Source of the DNA: Thermofilum uzonense
GTDB taxonomy: Archaea; Thermoproteota; Thermoprotei; Thermofilales; Thermofilaceae
DNA: 64,000 nt
Direction: 5' to 3'
Assembly: GCF_000993805.1 (NCBI RefSeq)
Contig: NZ_CP009961.1
Span: 1,326,453 to 1,390,452 of the forward strand
Shown here: one piece after another, positions 57,313 through 64,000 of the stretch
How the letters are laid out: each line of letters starts with the position of its first letter
Position numbering within the stretch: position 1 is the stretch's first letter
The notes under the pieces: generated by a model
The model's database searches: none
Told to the model about the DNA's origin: nothing
What the model saw: only the letters and a program-made list of their open reading frames with translations
Program-made: the position numbers and the translations under genes

Positions 57313-58218
57313 GTGGAGCAGATTACTCTCATACCGTCAGATAAGCTGAAGCCCAGTATCGTTAATGTGAGGCAGCGCGTAGATCCCGAGCGGGTTCGCG
57401 CCCTCGCGGAGGATATCGCTGTTAGGGGGCTACTGCACCCCCTGGTTGTCAGAAGAGAGGACGACTATTATGGTGTTGTCAGCGGGAGGATGCGGCTCGA
57501 GGCGATCAAGCTCCTGCAGAGGGAGAAGCCCGAGGTTTTCGCGAAGCTCTTCGCCAACGGCGTCCCATGCCAGGTCAGGGAGCTCAGCGACCAGGAAGCC
57601 CTCGAGCTCAGCCTAGCCGAGAACCTCCGCCAAAACACCCTCACCCCAGAGGAAGTGGGCCTAGGCCTCGCACGGCTCCACGAGCTCGGGCTCAGCGAGG
57701 AGGAAATCTCCCTCCGCTTAATGCTCGCCCTTGACCAAGTAAGGCGTGCACTGAGGCTGTATAGGAAGGTGCAGCATATCCAGGAGCGCGTCCATGGGAG
57801 CAGGCCAGGCAGGCCTCCGAGTTCGGAGAGGAGGAGGGGCGTGAGCCGCACGGGTATCGCTGTCGTCGCATCGGTTCTCGACAGGCTGTCGGCACGGGGC
57901 GAGATAAAGCCCCAGGAGAGGGATGCCCTGCTCGACTACGTGGCAAGGAGGGCGGGAGAGCTCGGCTTATCGACCTCCGAGCTGGAGATCGTTGCGAAGC
58001 GAGTATGGACTAACCCCAGCCTCGCCGAGCCTTCAAGGCTCGAGCGCGTGATGAGGGAGGTCGCGCGGCTCGAAATGGTGGAGCGTGTAGTCGCGCTGCG
58101 CCGCGACCTTGTGGAGCGTGTGGAGGACTACGCGAGGTCCCGCAGTGTAACGTTCGACGAGGCTGTGAACGAGCTCCTTGAAGAGGGGCTGGCAAAGAGA
58201 GCCAAGATTGGCTCGTAG
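57313..58218 (+). CDS. parB: ParB-family partition protein
   Basis: 301 residues from GTG 57313. The ParB N-terminal domain is clear: NVRQRVDPERVRALAEDIAV, VVSGRMRLEAIKLL and LSLAENLRQNTLTPEEVGLG, followed by a helix-turn-helix (LSEEEISLRLMLALDQVRRA). The C-terminal region ends in a ribbon-helix-helix-like segment. ParB binds centromere DNA; the palindrome array at 55621-55776 is the nearest candidate. The partner ParA would be at 60191-60859. Confidence 0.88.
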   Translation: MEQITLIPSDKLKPSIVNVRQRVDPERVRALAEDIAVRGLLHPLVVRREDDYYGVVSGRMRLEAIKLLQREKPEVFAKLFANGVPCQVRELSDQEALELSLAENLRQNTLTPEEVGLGLARLHELGLSEEEISLRLMLALDQVRRALRLYRKVQHIQERVHGSRPGRPPSSERRRGVSRTGIAVVASVLDRLSARGEIKPQERDALLDYVARRAGELGLSTSELEIVAKRVWTNPSLAEPSRLERVMREVARLEMVERVVALRRDLVERVEDYARSRSVTFDEAVNELLEEGLAKRAKIGS

Positions 58219-58247
58219 AGTCCAATTTTGGCTCGTAGAGTCCAATT
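58208..58247 (+). repeat. 20-bp tandem duplication at the parB 3' end
   Basis: TTGGCTCGTAGAGTCCAATT occurs twice back to back (58208-58227 and 58228-58247). The parB stop lies in the first unit. It may be a slippage product; too short for a confident role. Confidence 0.6.
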
Positions 58248-58259
58248 GTGGTCAGCGGC

Positions 58260-58478
58260 CTAGGTGAGCTCCTCAGGGAGAACAGGCTCCTCCTCCAGGC
58301 GTACGGAGAAAAGCCCTCCCGCTCTCCTCCTTTTTCTCGCCCTCTTCTCGGTTTCAACAGTGGCTTTTACGGTAGCTCTCGCTAGCCTCCTTGCCTCTTC
58401 AATCTCTCTCTTCAATGGATCCTCCTCGTCCATGAGCCCAAGCCTCTTCAACAACTCCTCTAGTACTCTAAAAGTCAC
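58260..58478 (-). CDS. small basic helical protein downstream of the secretion ATPase
   Basis: 72 residues from GTG 58478, overlapping the ATPase gene end by 11 bp. It is helical with a basic middle (RARKRRRAGGLF) and ends in EEEPVLPEELT. It is the last gene of the ParA-coiled-coil-ATPase operon and convergent with parB. No family recognised; possibly a pilus accessory factor. Confidence 0.6.
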   Translation of the reverse strand: MTFRVLEELLKRLGLMDEEDPLKREIEEARRLARATVKATVETEKRARKRRRAGGLFSVRLEEEPVLPEELT

Positions 58479-59769
58479 CTGTATCCACCCCGAGAGGTAT
58501 AGCCTCAAACTTCTGGAATATGTAATCCTTCCCTTTGGCGTCCAAGGCCTCCTTCACCCTACTGTATACCGTCTCAGCCTCATTTGATTCTCCAAGCCCC
58601 AGCTGGAGCTCGGGCGGCAGGAGGCTCAGGAACTCCTCCTCGGGCAGGTATCTCCCCTTGAAGATTGGCGTGAAGCCCTCCTCTGTCAGCACGTAGACAG
58701 CTTGTACGCCCCGCTGAATCCCCCCCTCGCTGCTTATAGTCTTGCCGCATACCGCCCATACCCTCACCGCGTCCAATACGCTCGCCTTCAGGCCTGAAGC
58801 CTGAATAAGCGTGTCTAGCCTCTTGACCGCGTCCACCAGCCCGGTGCTGTGCGCCGTAGTCAAGACGGGGATCCCGCTGCCCGCAGCTTCAAACCAGGAG
58901 GGCACCTCCTCACCCCTCAGCTCGCCCACCACGAGCAGGTCGGGCCTGTCGTACCTGCGCGTTGCACGTATGTTGTCCGTCACCGTCCTGCCGCCGAAGC
59001 TGAAGTACTTGACGATGCTGGGGCCGTAGACCCGCGTCGCCACCTCCGGCTCCTCCTCGACGATAGATACCCTTAAAGAGGGCCACAGCTTCACGATTGT
59101 GCTGAGGACCCCGATGAGCGCGGTGGTCTTGCCGCTGCCCGGCGGGCCCACGAAGACTATGCTGGACGGCGACGCCGCGAGGGTCACAAGGCGCGCCAGC
59201 AGCAGGGGCTCCGCTTTGAAGGGCTCCGTCTTGACTACTATCCTCGCTGCGCTGATCTGCCAGCCCCCTGATAATTGTGGCAGAGAGATGTTTACCCTCC
59301 AGCCGTGAAAGTCGCCCGAGTCCTGTGGGTTCTTCTCGCTAAGCGGTATCCCGCTCACGATGGCTATACGCTGTGCTAAGGCCTCGACGTTCAACCCCTG
59401 GTGCTCAACAACATATCGTCTGCCACCTATCCCGGCCGTGACGTGTACTTCGCCGTTATCCTCCCTGATAAACACCTCTTGGGTGCCCGGGTAGTCGATG
59501 AGCGGCTGCAAGGGCCCCCAGGGCCCCTCAACCGTAGGAAATACTCTTACAACACCATTCCCAAATACAATATAGCCACTCTTAACCCTCAACGCCTCTC
59601 CCTGGATGGGCTCGTGTATCTGTGGCTCCCCGCTGCTAAGCTTGCCCCTGGGGGGTCTGAGAACCTGAAGGCCCAGCTTGAACCTTGAGGGCTTCTTCTC
59701 AGTAGGCTGACTTTCCGGCCCTCCTCGTGGCTCACGCTTTTTAGATATTTTTATCCTGGTCAGCGGCAT
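58468..59769 (-). CDS. TadA/GspE-type secretion ATPase (type IV pilus assembly)
   Basis: 433 residues. VFVGPPGSGKTTALIGVLST is Walker A (about residue 200), VSIVEEEPEVATRV the Asp box, PDLLVVGELRGEEVPSWFEA Walker B and VLTTAHSTGLVDAVKRLD the His box. This is the hexameric motor that drives archaeal type IV pili and archaella. The N-terminal 90 residues are charged and probably bind the coiled-coil protein or membrane. Pilin-like genes lie 1.2 kb away on the other strand. Confidence 0.9.
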   Translation of the reverse strand: MPLTRIKISKKREPRGGPESQPTEKKPSRFKLGLQVLRPPRGKLSSGEPQIHEPIQGEALRVKSGYIVFGNGVVRVFPTVEGPWGPLQPLIDYPGTQEVFIREDNGEVHVTAGIGGRRYVVEHQGLNVEALAQRIAIVSGIPLSEKNPQDSGDFHGWRVNISLPQLSGGWQISAARIVVKTEPFKAEPLLLARLVTLAASPSSIVFVGPPGSGKTTALIGVLSTIVKLWPSLRVSIVEEEPEVATRVYGPSIVKYFSFGGRTVTDNIRATRRYDRPDLLVVGELRGEEVPSWFEAAGSGIPVLTTAHSTGLVDAVKRLDTLIQASGLKASVLDAVRVWAVCGKTISSEGGIQRGVQAVYVLTEEGFTPIFKGRYLPEEEFLSLLPPELQLGLGESNEAETVYSRVKEALDAKGKDYIFQKFEAIPLGVDTGDF

Positions 59770-59771
59770 GC

Positions 59772-60167
59772 CTAGATGCCCATTTTCGCCAAAATGCTAC
59801 GGGCGTAGCGGAGCGTTTCAAGTTGCTTTTTCTTCTCCTCTATCTCTTTCTCAAGCATTTGAATGCGATTGTCCAGCTCTAAGGTCAGGCTCTTAAGCTC
59901 CTCGAGGGGCTTGGGGTTTACTCCAGCCTCTCTTAGTGCATTCATGATCTCGTCCAGCTTTGTGATAAGAGGGGGTTCACCGACAGCCTGATTCCCTAGG
60001 GGCGATGGCTTTACTTCTTTAACATTCTTGTCTAGAGCTTGGGGCAGGCTCGCGTAAGGCGCGTCTTGCCCAGCTTTAACCTGCTCCACTGGCTCCCGAA
60101 CCATGCTGAAGAAGTCCTCGGTCGGATCCATTCTCTTGTCCTTATCTTTCTTAAGTATGAAGCTCAT
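59772..60167 (-). CDS. coiled-coil protein between ParA and the secretion ATPase
   Basis: 131 residues. A disordered N-terminal half is followed by a coiled coil (LKSLTLELDNRIQMLEKEIE, then EKKKQLETLRYARSIL). It lies 23 bp after parA and 2 bp before the ATPase gene, so it is a fixed member of the operon. It may link ParA to the pilus motor. No known family. Confidence 0.7.
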   Translation of the reverse strand: MSFILKKDKDKRMDPTEDFFSMVREPVEQVKAGQDAPYASLPQALDKNVKEVKPSPLGNQAVGEPPLITKLDEIMNALREAGVNPKPLEELKSLTLELDNRIQMLEKEIEEKKKQLETLRYARSILAKMGI

Positions 60168-60190
60168 CGAAAACAGTATACCTGACGCTA

Positions 60191-60859
60191 TTATTTATTC
60201 TTTATGAGCCTTGCAAGCGATGCTATTGCCTTGTCAAAGCTCGGGGAGGTGTAGTTTAAGACGTTGACTGTGGCTGGGCTTAGCCTCGTTATCGCGGGCT
60301 CGTAGGGCACGAGCACGAAACCATAGCCGTGCCTCCTCGCGAAACTCTCAACTATCCTCCTATACGTGTCAACGGCTACGCCTGGCAGCGGCCTAGGCAC
60401 GTTTAGAGCCACTACCACCCGTTTCTCGCCGAAGCGCTTCAAGCCCGTGAGTATCGAGGGCTGTGTCGGCTCTACTACGCTTAGAATCGTGTCTGCAATG
60501 TAGAAAAGCGGCAAGTACCTCCTCATGGTTTCGATATCCGTGAGGGCGGGCAAATCAATTATGATTATGTCGAATTCGTTAAGTCCACGCACAAACTCGG
60601 CTACTCGACCAGGGTCTATTGCACCGCGGTTCACAGCCATGAACAGTGGCACTCCGTCGAAAAGCTCAACTCTCCTGAGGCTTCCGGCTGGATCCTGGCT
60701 AAGGTAGGGTGGCGGGGCATCCCCTAGCAAGTAGGAGGTTGCGCCGCCCTCGCTACTAGCATCTACTAGCAGGCTCGGCGACAATACTATTGATAAAGCT
60801 ATGGCTAAAGTCGTCTTGCCGACTCCTCCCTTGCTTCCGCTGAAGGTTACAACAATCAT
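60191..60859 (-). CDS. ParA/MinD-family ATPase (partition or TadZ-like)
   Basis: 222 residues from ATG 60859 (MIVVTFSGSKGGVGKTTLAI). The deviant Walker A KGGVGKTT, the switch region IIIIDLPALTDIETM and VVEPTQPSI are typical of ParA/MinD. Being the first gene of the secretion ATPase operon it resembles TadZ/CpaE, the ParA-like protein that positions Tad pili. It may instead work with ParB, encoded convergently 2 kb away. Confidence 0.87.
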   Translation of the reverse strand: MIVVTFSGSKGGVGKTTLAIALSIVLSPSLLVDASSEGGATSYLLGDAPPPYLSQDPAGSLRRVELFDGVPLFMAVNRGAIDPGRVAEFVRGLNEFDIIIIDLPALTDIETMRRYLPLFYIADTILSVVEPTQPSILTGLKRFGEKRVVVALNVPRPLPGVAVDTYRRIVESFARRHGYGFVLVPYEPAITRLSPATVNVLNYTSPSFDKAIASLARLIKNK

Positions 60860-60921
60860 ATCTCTGTTCACAAATATGGTGCTACGGGTATTAATTTTTT
60901 GCCTCCGCACAGGCGTCTTGA

Positions 60922-60938
60922 AAAATTATATATAAGGG
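60922..60938 (+). promoter_or_regulatory. TATA-type promoter of the first pilin gene
   Basis: AAAATTATATATAAGGG ends about 21 bp upstream of ATG 60959. The spacing allows a nearly leaderless transcript starting at or close to the ATG. Confidence 0.6.
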
Positions 60939-60958
60939 TCGCCAGAAGAGTATTATTG

Positions 60959-61396
60959 ATGACTCGAAGAAGAGCGGCCATTCCCCCTATTGTTACAGTG
61001 ATAATCATAATAGCTAGCGTCGTCGCAGCCGCTCTCGTCGCATACTTCCTCTACGCCTCCACTGCCCGGGGCACCAGGGCCACGCTCGTAAGCGTAGTCG
61101 GCCAGCCAACAGTCTACGCGAACGGCTCGCTCTACGTCACCCTGAAGAACGATGGCACGGCCCCCCTGGGCCTCACCGGCAGCCTCATCGTCGTCGGGGA
61201 CGTCAACAAGAACCCCGTCACCTTCACCTTCGCCGGCTGCCTGGGCGGCGCCACCAGCCTAGACCCCGGCAGGAGCCTCTCATGCAAGTATAGCGCCGGC
61301 GCGGGCTTCAACCTCGGCAACATACCTGACGGCGCGCTGGCCACCCTCCAGACCGCGGACGGCACCCAGGTTAGCTTCGCCGTGGCCAAGCCCTAA
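60959..61396 (+). CDS. type IV pilin-like protein 1
   Basis: 145 residues from ATG 60959. N-terminus MTRRRAAIPPIVTVIIIIAS then VVAAALVAYFLYAS: a positively charged leader, short prepeptide and a hydrophobic helix, as in archaeal prepilins processed by PibD-type peptidase, with IPP in place of the usual ISP. The globular part has beta stretches and Gly-rich loops. It is monocistronic or leads the pilus operon. Confidence 0.82.
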   Translation: MTRRRAAIPPIVTVIIIIASVVAAALVAYFLYASTARGTRATLVSVVGQPTVYANGSLYVTLKNDGTAPLGLTGSLIVVGDVNKNPVTFTFAGCLGGATSLDPGRSLSCKYSAGAGFNLGNIPDGALATLQTADGTQVSFAVAKP

Positions 61397-61467
61397 AAAG
61401 CCCTAAAAATCTACTTCTTTTTTTCCCTTGCGTAATATTTATAGTTACAAGTTGCGTTTTCTAAACG

Positions 61468-61872
61468 ATGAAGCGCGCTGGCGGGATACCACCCATTGTC
61501 ACTGTGCTGGTGACAATTGCTAGCATTGTGGCCGCGGGCCTCGTAACATGGTTCATCTTCTCTTCCACTTACAGCGCAACAAGGCAGCCAGTCATAGACG
61601 TCAGCGATGCCTACCTCGTTGGTGGTACCCTCTACATAACCTTCCGCAACTTGGGCGGCGCAGACGTGTCTATCAGCAGTGTTTCAGGCAACTGCCAGTC
61701 CGGCGGCAGCTTCTCCTGGAGCAGCAGTACTCCCCTTACCCTTCTCAAGGGCGGCACCAATGTAGTGAAAGCCACGGTTACGGGAAACGTGAACGACGGC
61801 GACTTGTGCACGGCGCAAGTGGTCATGGGTGGAAACAGCCTAGCTATTAGCTTTCGAGTGGTAAAGCCGTAG
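61468..61872 (+). CDS. type IV pilin-like protein 2
   Basis: 134 residues. MKRAGGIPPIVTVLVTIASI then VAAGLVTWFIFSST repeats the leader and helix of pilin 1, so the two are paralogues. Two cysteine residues (GNCQSG and DLCTAQ) may form a disulfide. A TATA-like ATATTTATAG lies 25-35 bp upstream of the ATG. It could be the major or a minor subunit. Confidence 0.82.
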   Translation: MKRAGGIPPIVTVLVTIASIVAAGLVTWFIFSSTYSATRQPVIDVSDAYLVGGTLYITFRNLGGADVSISSVSGNCQSGGSFSWSSSTPLTLLKGGTNVVKATVTGNVNDGDLCTAQVVMGGNSLAISFRVVKP

Positions 61873-61909
61873 CGTAAAGCTAAAAAATTAATTTTTCTGG
61901 TTAATCATA

Positions 61910-63127
61910 ATGAGTCTCAGCCTTACATGGATAAGGAGCGAGGCAGACGCAGTACCCTTAGCGCTTATAATGCTGTCTTCTCCCCAGCTACCCCTCACGA
62001 CTTTGAGGGAGGTGAGGCGCCACGGCTTCGACTACCTCCCGGATCCCGAGGATTTAGCCCTAGGCTCTGCGAGGCTGGACGGCTACAGCGAGCGGATGAG
62101 GCGTGTACTCGAAGCGGCGGTTGAGGTGCAGCGCAGCGGCTCACGAAGCGCTCTCGAGGAGAGGCTAAGGGACGTCCTCTCGGAGCTCCGCACGACCCTC
62201 GATACCGCGGACTACAACATCAGCAACCTCTACTCGCTCGTCAGCACGTTCACCTCGACGGTGCCAGCCACGATAGTCGCCACCCTAGCGCTCGTAGGCG
62301 GCGGAGCAGGCGCGGCAGCGCTCACGCTCATATCGGTCGGCTTGGTGCTCGCCTTCATCAGCGGAGTGGTCATCTTCCCCTGGGAGTTCGGCACCCCCAC
62401 GCCGCCCCTGCGCACTTACCTGGCGCTACTGGCAGCTCTACCGGTGGCCCTGCTCGCCTACCTGCTCCACGCCCCGCAGCCGCTGACCCTGTCGCTTGCT
62501 GTGGGCAGCGTCCCGGCAGCGGTTCTGCATCTCCACTGGTCCAGGCGGGAGCTTAAAAGCCTGGAGAGGGCTAGGGAGATGGTAAGGGTCGCGTCCAGGG
62601 CCGTCGTTAACCCCTTCCACTCTCTGGTTAGAGAGGGATTGATTCAGGACCCCGAGGATCTACTGAAGCCGGAGTGGAAAGGCTTCGCCAGGGCTGCCAC
62701 CCTGGGCTTGTGGCAGGTGCTATTGCACGGGGGCTACGAGAACCTGCACAAGCTCGAAGAGTACACGAGCCAGATCCTGGAGTTCGTAAAGAGGCTTAGG
62801 AGTAAGACCCGCGTATTCATGGTATACACGTTGATAGAGGCAGGGATAGTCGGAGCCATATACGCCGTGGTGCTCGCCACGTCAGCGCTCTTCGCGGGCG
62901 GCGGGGAGTGGCTCTCCAGGGCCGGCATCAGCTCCGCAGGCCTCCTCGAGCTCCAGCAACTCATCGACCCCGTACTCGCTCTGACCAGTCTAACGCTGGC
63001 GGCCGCCACTGCGGGAGCCAGGGAGGGCCGGCCCCACCTCCTCACGATATACTTACCCATAACCGCCGGCGCGGTCTGGCTGTTCTACACTGCTGCGAGC
63101 GCGCTGGCCCCCTCGCTGTTCGGGTGA
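61910..63127 (+). CDS. TadC/PilC-like polytopic membrane protein
   Basis: 405 residues. About 100 cytoplasmic residues come first, then four membrane segments between about 108 and 200, a cytoplasmic loop (SRRELKSLERAREMVRVASR) and three more segments toward the C-terminus. This matches the T2SS-F fold membrane platform that pairs with the GspE-type ATPase. It follows the pilin-like gene by 37 bp. Confidence 0.72.
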   Translation: MSLSLTWIRSEADAVPLALIMLSSPQLPLTTLREVRRHGFDYLPDPEDLALGSARLDGYSERMRRVLEAAVEVQRSGSRSALEERLRDVLSELRTTLDTADYNISNLYSLVSTFTSTVPATIVATLALVGGGAGAAALTLISVGLVLAFISGVVIFPWEFGTPTPPLRTYLALLAALPVALLAYLLHAPQPLTLSLAVGSVPAAVLHLHWSRRELKSLERAREMVRVASRAVVNPFHSLVREGLIQDPEDLLKPEWKGFARAATLGLWQVLLHGGYENLHKLEEYTSQILEFVKRLRSKTRVFMVYTLIEAGIVGAIYAVVLATSALFAGGGEWLSRAGISSAGLLELQQLIDPVLALTSLTLAAATAGAREGRPHLLTIYLPITAGAVWLFYTAASALAPSLFG

Positions 63128-63133
63128 CGAGGC

Positions 63134-63454
63134 GTGAAGGCTGGAGTTAAGGGTGAGGATCACAGCGCACTGCAAGCATCGACTAGTGGCGACTGGCACG
63201 AGCTGAGCAGAGTGCTCACGCGCTTCCTCGCCTCGCAGAGAGGCAGGGTCGCGGTGCTCACGCTGAAACGCCTCCAGCGAGCCGGCTTCAAGCACCCCAG
63301 AAACCTATCAGGCTTCTACGCTGTGCTCAGGGAGCTCTTCCTCCTCAACGGCCTCCCCGACCCCCTCGGCCGTGGCACCTGGAGGCTAGTCAGGGAGGAG
63401 CACGACCCCGTCAGGTTTGTCCTCTTCCTCGCGGGTGATGAGAGTGAGGGTTGA
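63134..63454 (+). CDS. small helical protein in the pilus cluster
   Basis: 106 residues from GTG. A helical segment (LSRVLTRFLASQRGRVAVLT) and a winged-helix-like end are seen (LKRLQRAGFKHPRNLSGFYA). It starts 6 bp after the membrane protein stop and overlaps the next gene. No family recognised. Confidence 0.65.
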   Translation: MKAGVKGEDHSALQASTSGDWHELSRVLTRFLASQRGRVAVLTLKRLQRAGFKHPRNLSGFYAVLRELFLLNGLPDPLGRGTWRLVREEHDPVRFVLFLAGDESEG

Positions 63455-63758
63455 CGCCGTTGTGGCTATGGCAGTGGCTGTGGGGGGCACCCTGCTACTA
63501 CTCGCGCTCTACGCGAGGCTTTACAGTGCATACGCCGGCGCTCTCGACTGCTACGCTGCGGCGCAGCGAGTAGCCAAGAACGCGTCGCTCTACGCCTCCA
63601 ACCCCCTCGCCTACACGCCACCGCGGGGGTTGAGGGTGACGTTCTACTACTCAAACGGGACCGTCGTGGCCAGGGGCTCGGCGTCGAGGTCCCGGTGCTA
63701 CGCCTACGCCCTCGCGAACGCGGGCGGGGTGGTCGTCCTTGTCAGGGTCGACGGGTAG
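63438..63758 (+). CDS. membrane-anchored pilin-like or accessory protein
   Basis: 106 residues from ATG 63438. A single N-terminal hydrophobic helix (VVAMAVAVGGTLLLLALYAR) is followed by a small extracellular domain with two cysteines and an N-x-S/T sequon. It overlaps the upstream gene by 17 bp. Minor pilin or anchor are both possible. Confidence 0.68.
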   Translation: MRVRVDAVVAMAVAVGGTLLLLALYARLYSAYAGALDCYAAAQRVAKNASLYASNPLAYTPPRGLRVTFYYSNGTVVARGSASRSRCYAYALANAGGVVVLVRVDG

Positions 63759-64000
63759 CCGGCTCGCCCTCCTCCTCGCTGCCTTGACGGTGCTCGCCGT
63801 CCAAGCGCTAGCCGACCCTGTAATCACGGGCGTCGCGTGCACTGACGGCCGTGTAGCCGTGCTCTACAACGGCACCGTGCTCTCGCTCCCCACGCTACAG
63901 AGGCTATTCGACGCCGGCAACCTTCTCTCCTGCGACGTGAACGGCTACATCGCGGTCCAGAGGTACGGGAGGGTGGACGTCTACGACCCTAGCGGCAGGC
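63739..64000 (+). CDS. secreted protein (partial, runs off the right edge)
   Basis: From TTG 63739 the frame reads a signal peptide (SRLALLLAALTVLAVQALA), then DPVITGVACTDGRVAVLYNG and a repeated beta-strand pattern (GYIAVQRYGRVDVYDPSG) that resembles beta-propeller repeats. It overlaps the previous gene by 20 bp. The start is uncertain because no ATG or GTG is close in frame. Confidence 0.6.
   Translation, partial: MSGSTGSRLALLLAALTVLAVQALADPVITGVACTDGRVAVLYNGTVLSLPTLQRLFDAGNLLSCDVNGYIAVQRYGRVDVYDPSGR

Overview
The window looks like a chromosome segment of a hyperthermophilic crenarchaeon of the Thermofilum/Thermoproteales type. The evidence is a crenactin-arcadin cluster, Alba, archaeal translation and ribosome-assembly genes (aRF1, aIF2-gamma, Nep1, FAU-1, RNase P component 4, KEOPS subunits, Csl4), tRNA genes with one or two introns, many GTG/TTG starts and near-leaderless promoters. 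The genus is an inference from gene content only.

Core region, 1 to about 42.7 kb. It starts with a 2-oxoacid:ferredoxin oxidoreductase operon, a class III aminotransferase and a secreted protein. Two tRNA genes follow, one with an apparently broken acceptor stem. An AT-rich gap at 6.47-6.98 kb carries three sequences very like archaeal origin recognition boxes, so I call it a candidate replication origin. PINA, Alba and the crenactin cytoskeleton cluster (crenactin, arcadin-2, Rad50-like arcadin-4 and small partners, 8.97-14.8 kb) come next. The rest is mostly housekeeping: Brix, Pcc1, a KaiC-like ATPase, NAD kinase, Csl4, aRF1, UMP kinase, succinyl-CoA synthetase, a CPSF-like nuclease, Hsp20, S24e/S27ae, Kae1/Bud32/Rio/KH, ArgRS, aIF2-gamma, HIT, FAU-1, Rnp4, Nep1 and pelota. 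Five insertion relics (about 4.7, 20.1, 28.35, 31.96 and 33.16 kb) share a TnpB 3' end. Three of them (at 4.7, 20.1 and 33.16 kb) also share a 19-bp motif at the opposite end, with different cargo between the ends; one cargo is a GC-rich surface-protein gene.

Accessory region, about 42.7 kb to the window end. It is visibly more GC-rich and reads as an integrated mobile element whose right border lies outside the window. It holds a TnpB-like gene, three HerA/VirB4-family ATPases, a SWIM protein, an XPD-like Fe-S helicase, a RadA paralogue overlapping a Cas4/RecB-like nuclease, a zinc-finger protein coupled to a small AAA ATPase, ParB, ParA, and a type IV pilus set (secretion ATPase, TadC-like membrane protein, two or three pilin-like proteins). 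A 190-bp repeat with inverted ends occurs twice near operon ends.

The most striking link between the two regions is a short tail. The C-terminus of the element's zinc-finger protein (PDFVKDNPWL-VL) nearly copies the C-terminus of the host arcadin-2, which in Pyrobaculum is the crenactin-binding peptide. The zinc-finger gene starts 34 bp after an array of six 19-bp palindromes arranged as three pairs with a constant 23-bp spacing. I propose, as a hypothesis, that the element ties its DNA or a centromere-like array to the host crenactin filament for segregation or transfer.
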